Shown here piece by piece: positions 48,296 to 56,071 of a stretch of DNA of 64,000 nucleotides; positions within the stretch are counted from its first letter, which is position 1, and every line of letters begins with the position of its first letter. The notes below the pieces were generated by a model, which saw nothing but the letters and a program-made list of their open reading frames with translations, was not told the DNA's origin and did no database searches. The DNA lies in assembly GCF_014646995.1 (NCBI RefSeq), contig NZ_BMOI01000009.1, positions 86,595-150,594 on the forward strand, in the 5' to 3' direction. Position numbers and translations under genes: made by a program. This stretch comes from Curtobacterium luteum. Lineage in GTDB: Bacteria > Actinomycetota > Actinomycetes > Actinomycetales > Microbacteriaceae.

Positions 48296-48790
48296 ATGAC
48301 CCACACGAACGCATCCGGTGGCCAGGGGGTCACCGCGGCCGACGGGGCGGACGCCGCCCCGGGCCTCCAGTCCGAAACCGCGTCCGTCGACGTCGACTGG
48401 AGCGCCCTGCGGGACGCGGCCACGGCCGCCATGCGGCACGCGTACGCGCCGTACTCGTCGTTCCCGGTGGGCGCCGCGGCGCTCACCGACGACGGCCGCG
48501 TCGTCTCCGGCTGCAACGTCGAGAACGCGTCCTACGGCGTGACACTCTGCGCGGAGTGCTCGCTCGTCTCGCAGCTGCACATGACCGGCGGCGGCAAGCT
48601 CGTCGCGTTCACGTGCGTCGACGGCGACGGGGCGACCCTCATGCCGTGCGGCCGGTGCCGGCAGCTGCTGTTCGAGCACTCGGCCGAGGGGATGCTCCTC
48701 GAGACCGTCTCCGGCATCCGCACCATCGACGAGGTCCTCCCCGACGCCTTCGGGCCGCGGACCCTCGTCACGTACCAGCAGGAGCACTGA
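48296..48790 (+). CDS. cdd: Cytidine deaminase
   Basis: Converts cytidine/deoxycytidine to uridine/deoxyuridine. A 164-aa protein with a zinc site of CNVENASYG, CAEC and PCGRCRQLL, and YAPYSSFPVGAA near the start. The core begins near residue 35, so there is an N-terminal extension of about 30 residues of low complexity; the family is usually about 130 aa. An alternative later start is possible but no ribosome site marks it. Precedes deoA by 6 bp. Confidence 0.94.
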   Translation: MTHTNASGGQGVTAADGADAAPGLQSETASVDVDWSALRDAATAAMRHAYAPYSSFPVGAAALTDDGRVVSGCNVENASYGVTLCAECSLVSQLHMTGGGKLVAFTCVDGDGATLMPCGRCRQLLFEHSAEGMLLETVSGIRTIDEVLPDAFGPRTLVTYQQEH

Positions 48791-48796
48791 TCACGC

Positions 48797-50095
48797 ATGG
48801 CCATCGAGCCCTTCGACACCGTCGACCTCATCCGCACCAAGCGTTCCGGGGACGCCCTCGGGACCGCTGAGATCGACTGGCTCGTCGACGCCTACACGCG
48901 CGGCTACGTCGAGGACCCGCAGATGGCGGCCCTCGCGATGGCGATCTTCCTCAACGGCATGGAGCGGCGGGAGATCAAGGACCTCACGCTCGCGATGATC
49001 GCGTCGGGGGAGCGGATGTCGTTCGACGCGCTCGGCAAGACGACCGTGGACAAGCACTCCACGGGCGGTGTCGGCGACAAGATCACGCTGCCGCTGGCGC
49101 CCCTCGTCGCCTCGTTCGGCGTTGCCGTCCCGCAGCTCTCCGGGCGCGGCCTCGGTCACACGGGCGGGACGCTCGACAAGCTCGAGTCCATCCCGGGGTG
49201 GCAGGCCGCGCTGTCGAACTCGCGTCTCCTCGAGATCCTGGACGACGTCGGCGCGGTCATCTGCGCCGCCGGATCGGGTCTGGCGCCCGCGGACAAGAAG
49301 CTCTACGCGCTCCGGGACATCACCGGCACGGTCGAGTGCATCCCGCTCATCGCGTCGAGCATCATGTCGAAGAAGATCGCCGAGGGCACCGGGGCGCTCG
49401 TGCTCGACGTCAAGTTCGGGTCGGGTGCCTTCATGCCGACGTACGAGGCGTCGAAGGAGCTCGCGCAGACGATGGTCGACCTCGGGAACGACGCCGGCGT
49501 GGCGACCTCGGCGCTCCTGACCGACATGGAGGTCCCGCTCGGACTGACGATCGGCAACGCGCTCGAGGTCCGTGAGTCCGTCGAGGTGCTGGAGGGCGGG
49601 GGCCCGGCCGACGTCGTGGAGCTCACCGTCGCGCTGGCGACCGAGATGCTCACGCTCGCCGGCCTGCCGGATGCGGACCCGGCCGCGGCGCTCGCGGACG
49701 GGCGGGCGATGGACACCTGGCGCCGGATGATCGCCGCACAGGGCGGCGACCCCGGGGCCGCGCTGCCGGTCGCCCGTGAGCAGCACGTCGTCACCGCGCC
49801 CGAGTCGGGCGTGCTCGTCTCGCAGGAGGCCCTGCCGTTCGGCGTCGCGGCCTGGCGTCTGGGCGCCGGCCGAGCCCGTGCGCAGGACCCGGTCCAGGCG
49901 GGGGCCGGCATCGAGCTGCACGTCAAGCCGGGCGACACCGTCACCGAGGGCCAGCCGCTCTGGACGCTGCACACCGACGAGCCGGACCGGTTCGACCGGG
50001 CGCTCGAGTCGCTCGACGGTGCGTGGGCGATCGGACCGGCCGACTCCGCCGCGGCCGTCCGCGGTCCGATCGTGCGGGAGCGCATCACCGGCTGA
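48797..50095 (+). CDS. deoA: Thymidine/pyrimidine-nucleoside phosphorylase
   Basis: Splits thymidine and deoxyuridine to base and deoxyribose 1-phosphate. A 432-aa enzyme with VDKHSTGGVGDKITLPLAP (phosphate loop), GRGLGHTGGTLDKLESIPG, SSIMSKKIAEG and LDVKFGSGAFM. Full length. A strong terminator follows, so the downstream add gene may have its own start. Confidence 0.96.
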   Translation: MAIEPFDTVDLIRTKRSGDALGTAEIDWLVDAYTRGYVEDPQMAALAMAIFLNGMERREIKDLTLAMIASGERMSFDALGKTTVDKHSTGGVGDKITLPLAPLVASFGVAVPQLSGRGLGHTGGTLDKLESIPGWQAALSNSRLLEILDDVGAVICAAGSGLAPADKKLYALRDITGTVECIPLIASSIMSKKIAEGTGALVLDVKFGSGAFMPTYEASKELAQTMVDLGNDAGVATSALLTDMEVPLGLTIGNALEVRESVEVLEGGGPADVVELTVALATEMLTLAGLPDADPAAALADGRAMDTWRRMIAAQGGDPGAALPVAREQHVVTAPESGVLVSQEALPFGVAAWRLGAGRARAQDPVQAGAGIELHVKPGDTVTEGQPLWTLHTDEPDRFDRALESLDGAWAIGPADSAAAVRGPIVRERITG

Positions 50096-50114
50096 GGTGA
50101 CCGTCCGGCCGACC

Positions 50115-50146
50115 GGAGGCTCCCCACGTGCCTGTGGGGAGCCTCC
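50115..50146 (+). terminator. Terminator after deoA
   Basis: A perfect 13-bp stem GGAGGCTCCCCAC / GTGGGGAGCCTCC with a 6-nt loop; flanking ACCG/CGGT extends pairing imperfectly. Confidence 0.8.
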
Positions 50147-50215
50147 AGTCGGTCCACCCGGCTGTTGTGCACAGGGCACGGCGCAGGGTCGGTGACCACC
50201 GATAGCCTGGAGCGC

Positions 50216-51328
50216 ATGAGCGCCGACGCCACGACCTACCGCCTGCCCGACGCCGGAGCGGTCATCAACGACCTGCCGAAGGTCTCGCTGCACGACCACC
50301 TCGACGGGGGGCTGCGGCCGGCGACGATCGTCGAGCTGGCGGACTCGTCCGGGGTGGCGCTGCCGACCACCGATGCCGACGCGCTCGGTCAGTGGTTCGC
50401 CGACCAGTCGAACTCGGGCTCGCTCGTCGAGTACCTGAAGACGTTCGACGTCACCACTTCGGTGATGCAGACCGCCCCGCAGCTGCACCGCGTCGCGAAG
50501 GAGTTCGTCGAGGACCTCGTCGCGGACGGCGTCGTCTACGGCGAGATCCGCTGGGCGCCCGAACAGCACCTGCAGGGTGGGCTGACGCTCGACCAGACGG
50601 TCGAGGCGGTGCAGGCCGGCATCGAGGAAGCGGTCGACGCGGCCGGCGGCACGATCCGGGTCGGGCAGCTCGTCACCGCGATGCGGCACGCCGACCGGGC
50701 GCAGGAGATCGCCGAGCTCGCGGTCCGGCACCGTGACCGCGGTGTCGTCGGGTTCGACATCGCCGGGGCCGAGGCAGGGTTCCCGCCGGCGAACCACCGT
50801 GCGGCGTTCGACTGGCTCGCGACGCAGCTCTTCCCCGTCACCGTGCACGCGGGCGAAGCCGACGGGCTCGACTCGATCCGGTCGGCGCTCGTCGACGGTC
50901 GGGCGCTCCGGCTCGGGCACGGTGTCCGCATCTTCGAGGACATCGCGCTCTCCGACGCGGGCGACGGCTCCACCCTGGCGACGCTGGGCGAGGTCGCGTC
51001 GTGGGTTCGCGACCGCGAGGTCCCGCTCGAGGTCGCGCCCTCGTCGAACCTGCAGACCGGTGCGATCGCCGCGTGGGGCGACGAGCTCGCCGACCACCCG
51101 TTCGACGTGCTCTACCAGCTCGGCTTCCGGGTCACCGTGAACACCGACAACCGGCTGATGAGCAACACCTCGTTGTCGAAGGAGCTCGCGCTGCTCGCCG
51201 GCACGTTCGGCTACGACCTCGACGACCTCGCGGCGTTCCAGATCAACGCCGCGCTCGGCTCCTTCCTGCCCCTCGAGGACCGCGAGGAGATCATCGCCAC
51301 CATCACCGCCGGACACCAGGAGGCCTAG
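50216..51328 (+). CDS. add: Adenosine deaminase
   Basis: Deaminates adenosine to inosine. A 370-aa TIM-barrel enzyme with the metal histidines in SLHDHLDGG, HAGEADGLDSIR, RLGHGVRIFEDI and NTDNRLMSNTSLSKE (the last in place of the usual NTDDP, as in many actinobacteria). The start is at ATG 50216 (MSADATTYR). It lies in the salvage cluster, with EIIA 3 bp downstream. Confidence 0.94.
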   Translation: MSADATTYRLPDAGAVINDLPKVSLHDHLDGGLRPATIVELADSSGVALPTTDADALGQWFADQSNSGSLVEYLKTFDVTTSVMQTAPQLHRVAKEFVEDLVADGVVYGEIRWAPEQHLQGGLTLDQTVEAVQAGIEEAVDAAGGTIRVGQLVTAMRHADRAQEIAELAVRHRDRGVVGFDIAGAEAGFPPANHRAAFDWLATQLFPVTVHAGEADGLDSIRSALVDGRALRLGHGVRIFEDIALSDAGDGSTLATLGEVASWVRDREVPLEVAPSSNLQTGAIAAWGDELADHPFDVLYQLGFRVTVNTDNRLMSNTSLSKELALLAGTFGYDLDDLAAFQINAALGSFLPLEDREEIIATITAGHQEA

Positions 51329-51331
51329 GTC

Positions 51332-51868
51332 GTGCCGCTCCCACCGCTCCCCGACGACGCCGTCGTGCTCGGCGCGTCCGCGTCGTCGTGGCGCGAGGCG
51401 CTCCGGATCGCCGGTGGTGCGCTCGTCGCCTCCGGCGCGACCACGGAACCGTACACCGCCGCCATGGTCGACATGGTCGAGGAGCACGGCCCGTACATCG
51501 TCATCTCACCGGGGCTCGCGTTCGCGCACGCCCGACCGGGGGCAGCCGTGCTGCGGGACGGCCTCGCGGTCGTGACACTCGCGGAGCCGGTCGCGTTCGG
51601 CCACCCGCACAACGACCCGGTCCGGGTGGTGCTCGGGTTGGCGGTCGCCGAGGTCGGGACGCACCTGGAGTCGATCGGCGAGATCGCGAACACGTTCAAC
51701 GACCCGACGGTCACGACCCGGCTGGCGTCGGCGGCGTCCGCCGCGGAGGTCCGCGCGATCCTCGGGGTCGCTGCGTCCGGGGCCGCGGGGGCGGAGCCGT
51801 CCGGGGCCGCGGGGGCCGCGGGGGCGGAGTCGTCCGGGGCCGCGGGGGCCGCGGAGGCCGACTCGTGA
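51332..51868 (+). CDS. PTS EIIA (ascorbate/fructose-mannitol class fold), orphan
   Basis: A 178-aa EIIA with the active histidine (His66) in GLAFAHARPGAAV and the conserved FGHPHNDPVRVVLGLAV. ALVASGATTEPYTAAMVDMVEE is the usual helix. The tail (about 148-178) is a repetitive Ser/Gly/Ala/Glu stretch. It starts 3 bp after add and overlaps the EIIB gene by GTGA. There is no EIIC gene in the window, so it may act on an unlinked EIIC or have a regulatory role. GTG start at 51332 after AGGAGG. Confidence 0.85.
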   Translation: MPLPPLPDDAVVLGASASSWREALRIAGGALVASGATTEPYTAAMVDMVEEHGPYIVISPGLAFAHARPGAAVLRDGLAVVTLAEPVAFGHPHNDPVRVVLGLAVAEVGTHLESIGEIANTFNDPTVTTRLASAASAAEVRAILGVAASGAAGAEPSGAAGAAGAESSGAAGAAEADS

Positions 51869-52143
51869 AGATCGTGACGATCTGCGGTGCGGGCATCGGG
51901 TCGAGCGGGATCCTCAAGGTGAACGCCGAGAAGGCCCTGGCGACGCTCGGACTCAGCGCGTCCGTCGTCGCCGCCGACGTGGCGTCCGTCCGGTCGGTGG
52001 CCGAGGACGCCAACGTGATCCTGACGAGCCAGGAGTTCGTCGAGGCGATCGGCGACACCTACGCCGAGGTCATCGTGATCCGGAACCACTTCGACCAGGG
52101 CGAGATCACGGCGGCGGTGGACCGGGCACTCGGGGAGCACTGA
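51865..52143 (+). CDS. PTS EIIB (lactose/ascorbate class), orphan
   Basis: A 92-aa EIIB. The phosphorylatable cysteine is Cys7 in KIVTICGAGIGSS, the P-loop-like motif of the SgaB/EIIB class. VILTSQEF and VIVIRNHFDQGEI complete the fold. The GTG overlaps the stop of the EIIA gene. It lies between add and the purine nucleoside phosphorylase gene. No EIIC is nearby. Confidence 0.88.
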   Translation: MKIVTICGAGIGSSGILKVNAEKALATLGLSASVVAADVASVRSVAEDANVILTSQEFVEAIGDTYAEVIVIRNHFDQGEITAAVDRALGEH

Positions 52144-52153
52144 GCGGCGCTGG

Positions 52154-52214
52154 GCTCGCCGTGTGCGGGCGCGCGCGTGTGTGCACGCTCGCCGTGTGCG
52201 GGCGCGCGCGTGTG
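52154..52214 (+). repeat. Two 28-bp direct repeats before punA
   Basis: A 28-nt unit with the core CTCGCCGTGTGCGGGCGCGC occurs at 52154-52181 and 52187-52214, spaced by 5 nt, in the 110-bp gap. It is followed by a CCTAGGAT stretch. Confidence 0.85.
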
Positions 52215-52253
52215 CGCGCCCGGCGTCCTGTCGGCGCGCCCTAGGATCGGGGC

Positions 52254-53117
52254 ATGAGCACGGACAACCCGCTGAACGACCCCGCCGCCGACCCGTTCGA
52301 GGTCGCACGCGCCGCCGCCGACGTCATCGCGTCGAAGTCGGGGATCGAGCGGCACGACATCGCCCTCACCCTCGGATCCGGATGGGGCAAGGCCGCCGAC
52401 ATCATCGGTGAGACGGTCTCCGAGATCCCCGCAGCCGAGGTCCCGGGCTTCAGCGCCTCGGCCGTGCCCGGGCACTCCGGCACGGTGCGCTCGATCGCGC
52501 TGCCCGACGGACGGCACGCGCTCGTCATCGGCGCCCGGACGCACTACTACGAGGGCCACGGCGTCCGTCGCGTCGTGCACAGCGTCCGCACCGCCGCGGC
52601 AGCCGGGGCCTCGGTGATGATCCTCACGAACGGCGCCGGCGGCATCAAGGAGCACTGGACGCCCGGCACTCCCGTGCTCATCAGCGACCACATCAACCTG
52701 ACCGCCGACAGCCCGCTCGAGGGCGCGACGTTCGTCGACCTGACCGACCTCTATTCGTCGCGGCTGCGTGCCGTCGCCCGCGGTGTCGACCCGTCGCTGG
52801 ACGAGGGCGTGTACACGCAGTTCCGCGGGCCGCACTACGAGACCCCGGCCGAGGTGCAGATGGCCAAGGCGATCGGCGGTCACATCGTCGGCATGTCGAC
52901 GGCGCTCGAGGCGATCGCGGCACGGCAGGCCGGGATGGAGGTCCTCGGGTTCTCCCTCATCACGAACCTCGCCGCGGGCATCCAGAAGACCCCGCTCTCG
53001 CACGCCGAGGTGCTCGAGGCCGGTCGTGAGGCCGAGCCCCGCATCGCGGACCTGCTCGCCCGTGTCGTGGCGGCGATCGGCTCGTCGTCCGACGCCACGG
53101 ACGGTCCGGCGCTGTGA
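52254..53117 (+). CDS. punA: Purine nucleoside phosphorylase
   Basis: Splits inosine/guanosine to base and ribose 1-phosphate. A 287-aa trimeric-type PNP: LTLGSGWGK, GRTHYYEGHG-type segment ARTHYYEGHGV, TNGAGGI, SDHINLTADSPL, FRGPHYETPAEV and GMSTALEAIAARQAGMEVLG. Full length. Overlaps the phospho-sugar mutase (GTGA). Confidence 0.94.
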   Translation: MSTDNPLNDPAADPFEVARAAADVIASKSGIERHDIALTLGSGWGKAADIIGETVSEIPAAEVPGFSASAVPGHSGTVRSIALPDGRHALVIGARTHYYEGHGVRRVVHSVRTAAAAGASVMILTNGAGGIKEHWTPGTPVLISDHINLTADSPLEGATFVDLTDLYSSRLRAVARGVDPSLDEGVYTQFRGPHYETPAEVQMAKAIGGHIVGMSTALEAIAARQAGMEVLGFSLITNLAAGIQKTPLSHAEVLEAGREAEPRIADLLARVVAAIGSSSDATDGPAL

Positions 53118-54778
53118 AGCTCGACGTCGACGGAGTCGTCGCCACCGCACGTGCCTGGTCCGCCCAGGACCCCGACGAGCAGACCCGCGCCGAGCTCGAC
53201 GCCGCCATCGAGGCCGCGGCGAGCGGTGACGGTCCTGCCGTGCAGGAACTCGCGGACCGCTTCGCGGGGCGCCTCGCCTTCGGGACCGCCGGTCTCCGGG
53301 CCGAACTCGGCTACGGGCCGCTGCGGATGAACCGCGTGGTCGTGTCGCAGGCCGCCGCCGGGCTCGCACGGTTCCTCGTCGACACCGGCCGATCGCGGAG
53401 CGTCGTCATCGGCTACGACGGCCGCGTGAACTCCGACGTCTTCGCCCGCGACTCCGCCGAGGTCATGCGTGGCCTCGGGCTCGAGGTGACGCTGCTGCCG
53501 TCCGCGCTGCCGACACCCGTGCTGGCGTTCGCGGTGCGGCACCTCGGGGTCGGCGCCGGCGTCATGGTGACGGCCAGCCACAACCCGCCGCGGGACAACG
53601 GGTACAAGGTGTACCTCGGCGAGGACGACGAGGGCTCCCAGATCGTGCCGCCGGTCGACGGCACGATCGCTGCGGCCATCGACGCGGTCGCGGCGGGGTC
53701 CATCACCGACCTGGCCCGCGGGACCGACTACACGGTCGCTGACGACGCGCTCCTCGAGGCGTACGTCGCCGCCACGGCGGCGACGGTGCCCGCGGCCGGG
53801 CTCCCGGTCGACCAGCAGCCGAAGGTGGTCTACACGGCCATGCACGGTGTCGGGTGGGAGACCGCTCGCGCCGTCTTCCTGCGCGCCGGGTTCGCGGAAC
53901 CGACCACGGTCCCGGAGCAGATCGACCCCGACGGCGCCTTCCCGACCGTCTCCTTCCCGAACCCCGAGGAGCCGGGCGCGATGGACCTCGCGATCGCGCG
54001 GGGGACCGCGATCGACGCCGACCTCGTCATCGCGAACGACCCGGACGCCGACCGGCTCGCGCTGGCGATCCCGGACGGTTCCGGATCCTTCCGCCGACTG
54101 TCGGGGAACGAGGTCGGGTGGCTCCTCGGCTGGCAGGCGGCCGCCCGGGCTTCGTCGGACGGGCGGGGTGGCACCCTCGCTGCGTCGATCGTCTCGTCGC
54201 CGGCGCTTGCCCGCGTCGCCGAGCGCCACGGTCTGGCCTACCGGGACACGCTGACCGGCTTCAAGTGGGTCTCGCGGGTCCCCGAGCTGGTCTTCGGGTA
54301 CGAGGAAGCCCTGGGCTACCTGGTCGACCCGGACGTCGTCCGCGACAAGGACGGCATCTCCGCCGCGGTGGCGTTGCTCGACCTCGCGACGACGCTCGCC
54401 GCGTCGGGGCAGACCGTCGCCGACCGGCTGGACGCCTTCGCCGCGGAGTTCGGGGCGTTCGCGTCCGGGCAGGTGGCGACACGCGTCGACGACCTGTCGC
54501 GGATCGGCACCATCATGGCGGCGCTCCGTTCGGACCCGCCGGCGTCGCTCGGCCCCGTCGCCGTGCGGTCCGTGACCGACTACGCGGAGGGCGTGGACGG
54601 GTTCCCGCCGTCGGACATCCTCCGGTACGACCTCGAGGGCGACGCCCGCGTGATCGTGCGGCCGAGCGGCACCGAGCCGAAGGTGAAGGTCTACATCGAC
54701 ACCGTCGCCGCGACGCCGAGCGAGGCCCAGGCGCTCGTCGACGCCCTCGCCGACGCCGTGCGCCCCCTCGTGTCGTAG
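53114..54778 (+). CDS. Phospho-sugar mutase (alpha-D-phosphohexomutase family)
   Basis: A 554-aa mutase of the PGM2/phosphopentomutase type. The catalytic serine is in VTASHNPPRDNGYK, the metal site is NDPDADRLALAI, the sugar loop is GYEEALGYLV and the phosphate site is RPSGTEPKVKVY. Its start lies inside the stop of the PNP gene, so in this context it probably interconverts ribose/deoxyribose 1- and 5-phosphate, the DeoB role, though family members also act on mannose or glucose phosphates. This ends the salvage cluster and is followed by a long hairpin. Confidence 0.9.
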   Translation: MKLDVDGVVATARAWSAQDPDEQTRAELDAAIEAAASGDGPAVQELADRFAGRLAFGTAGLRAELGYGPLRMNRVVVSQAAAGLARFLVDTGRSRSVVIGYDGRVNSDVFARDSAEVMRGLGLEVTLLPSALPTPVLAFAVRHLGVGAGVMVTASHNPPRDNGYKVYLGEDDEGSQIVPPVDGTIAAAIDAVAAGSITDLARGTDYTVADDALLEAYVAATAATVPAAGLPVDQQPKVVYTAMHGVGWETARAVFLRAGFAEPTTVPEQIDPDGAFPTVSFPNPEEPGAMDLAIARGTAIDADLVIANDPDADRLALAIPDGSGSFRRLSGNEVGWLLGWQAAARASSDGRGGTLAASIVSSPALARVAERHGLAYRDTLTGFKWVSRVPELVFGYEEALGYLVDPDVVRDKDGISAAVALLDLATTLAASGQTVADRLDAFAAEFGAFASGQVATRVDDLSRIGTIMAALRSDPPASLGPVAVRSVTDYAEGVDGFPPSDILRYDLEGDARVIVRPSGTEPKVKVYIDTVAATPSEAQALVDALADAVRPLVS

Positions 54779-54826
54779 GCCACGGGCGCGCTCCCGGCGC
54801 CCGCTCGCACGCTCCGGCGCCCGCTC

Positions 54827-54886
54827 GCACAACCAAAGTCCCCTCGAACCGCGGATCGCCACGGTTCGAGGGGACTTTGGTTGTGC
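54827..54886 (+). terminator. Perfect 24-bp hairpin, copy 1 of a pair
   Basis: Arms 54827-54850 and 54863-54886 pair perfectly over 24 bp, with a 12-nt loop. The arm begins GCACAACCAAAGTC and ends CCTCGAACC. The sequence matches copy 2 at 55970-56029 except for one compensated pair and the loop. A direct repeat CCGGCGCCCGCTCGCAC (twice, 54794-54830) leads into it. It serves as terminator after the mutase gene. Confidence 0.8.
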
Positions 54887-54990
54887 GGCGGTGAGCCGCG
54901 CCGTCCTCCACGCCGCGTTCGCGCGGGGCTGTTCTCTACAGAGGACCACGACACGAACCGATCCCGCCCGTCATCGTCGACCGTGGGCGC

Positions 54991-55944
54991 ATGACTCGAC
55001 TCACCATCATCCGCGGCGGCAGTGCAGACCCGACCGGTACGCGCGGCCGCTCCTTCCGGGACGCTGCCGATCAGGGAGCGCTCGTCCGCCTGACCCCGGG
55101 GCGCTTCGTGGACGCGACGGAGTGGCGTCGCGCTACGCCCGGTGAACGGCACATCGCGCGCATCAAGGCTGTCCACGACCGGATCGCGCCCCGGCTCGTC
55201 GTTGCACATGCGTCGGCTGCTGCGCTCCACGGGCTGCCCTGGCGCGGCGAGTTCCCCGACGTGGTCGAGGTGATCGACCCCGAGCGATCGACGACGCAGT
55301 CGCTGACGCACGTGCGCAAGCGACCCGGACGAGGCAGGCGGCTCCGGACGCAGTACATGATCGCGAACGGGCGCCGGGTGACGGACCTGACCAGCACCGT
55401 CGCCGACCTCGCGATCTCCTTCGAGCTCCGGCTGTCCGTGCCGGCGCTCGACGTCGCGCTCGCCGCGGGTTGCGTGCTGGCCGATGTCCGAACCGAGATC
55501 GAGGCGCGTGGAGCCGTGCACGGTCGACACCGTGCGGCGGTCGCGCTGGAACTCGCTGACGGCGCGAGCGGGTCACCGGGGGAGTCGGTCGCTCGGGTCG
55601 CCCTCGACGAGGTCGGCGCTCCCCGGCCCGTACTCCAGCGTGCGTCCCACGACGACGCCGGGTTCATCGGCAGGGTCGACTTCTGGTTCCCCGAGCAGGG
55701 GGTCGTCCTGGAGTTCGACGGCAGGACGAAGTACGTCGATCCGGCACTCCGGCGACCCGGCATGTCCGCCGCCGACGTCGTCGTGACGGAGAAACGCCGA
55801 GAGGACCGACTCCGGCGGCACCGGGAGGTACGCGGCTTCGGACGGTTCGGATGGGACGAGGCGAACGACCTCGACGCACTCCGGGCCGTACTCCGCGGTG
55901 TCGGGGTCCCCACCGCACCCCGGTCGTTCCGTCATGTTCGCTGA
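54991..55944 (+). CDS. AbiEi-antitoxin-like / DUF559 (PD-(D/E)xK) protein
   Basis: A 317-aa protein. The N-terminus (about 20-120) looks like the winged-helix AbiEi-type antitoxin region (LVRLTPGRFVDATEW, VVAHASAAALHGLP). The C-terminus (about 224-290) has the Vsr/DUF559 pattern: GFIGRVDFWFPEQGVVLEFD with Asp and Glu/Asp spaced as in PD-(D/E)xK nucleases, followed by GRTKY and EKRREDRLRRH. Members are common in Microbacteriaceae, often many copies per genome, with unknown role. No partner AbiEii toxin is next to it. It is bracketed by two matching hairpins. ATG 54991 chosen; the upstream region is free of genes. Confidence 0.78.
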   Translation: MTRLTIIRGGSADPTGTRGRSFRDAADQGALVRLTPGRFVDATEWRRATPGERHIARIKAVHDRIAPRLVVAHASAAALHGLPWRGEFPDVVEVIDPERSTTQSLTHVRKRPGRGRRLRTQYMIANGRRVTDLTSTVADLAISFELRLSVPALDVALAAGCVLADVRTEIEARGAVHGRHRAAVALELADGASGSPGESVARVALDEVGAPRPVLQRASHDDAGFIGRVDFWFPEQGVVLEFDGRTKYVDPALRRPGMSAADVVVTEKRREDRLRRHREVRGFGRFGWDEANDLDALRAVLRGVGVPTAPRSFRHVR

Positions 55945-55969
55945 GTCGGACCCGGCGCACTTCGGCGCC

Positions 55970-56029
55970 GCACAACCAAAGTCACCTCGAACCACGGCGA
56001 GGCGTGGTTCGAGGTGACTTTGGTTGTGC
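55970..56029. terminator. Perfect 26-bp hairpin, copy 2 of a pair
   Basis: Arms 55970-55995 and 56004-56029 pair perfectly with an 8-nt loop, between two convergent genes. It shares GCACAACCAAAGTC and CCTCGAACC with copy 1; the single differing stem position is compensated on both arms. Confidence 0.8.
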
Positions 56030-56071
56030 GGGAGCCCGGCGAGCCGCGCGGCGCCGAGCCGCGAGCCGCGC

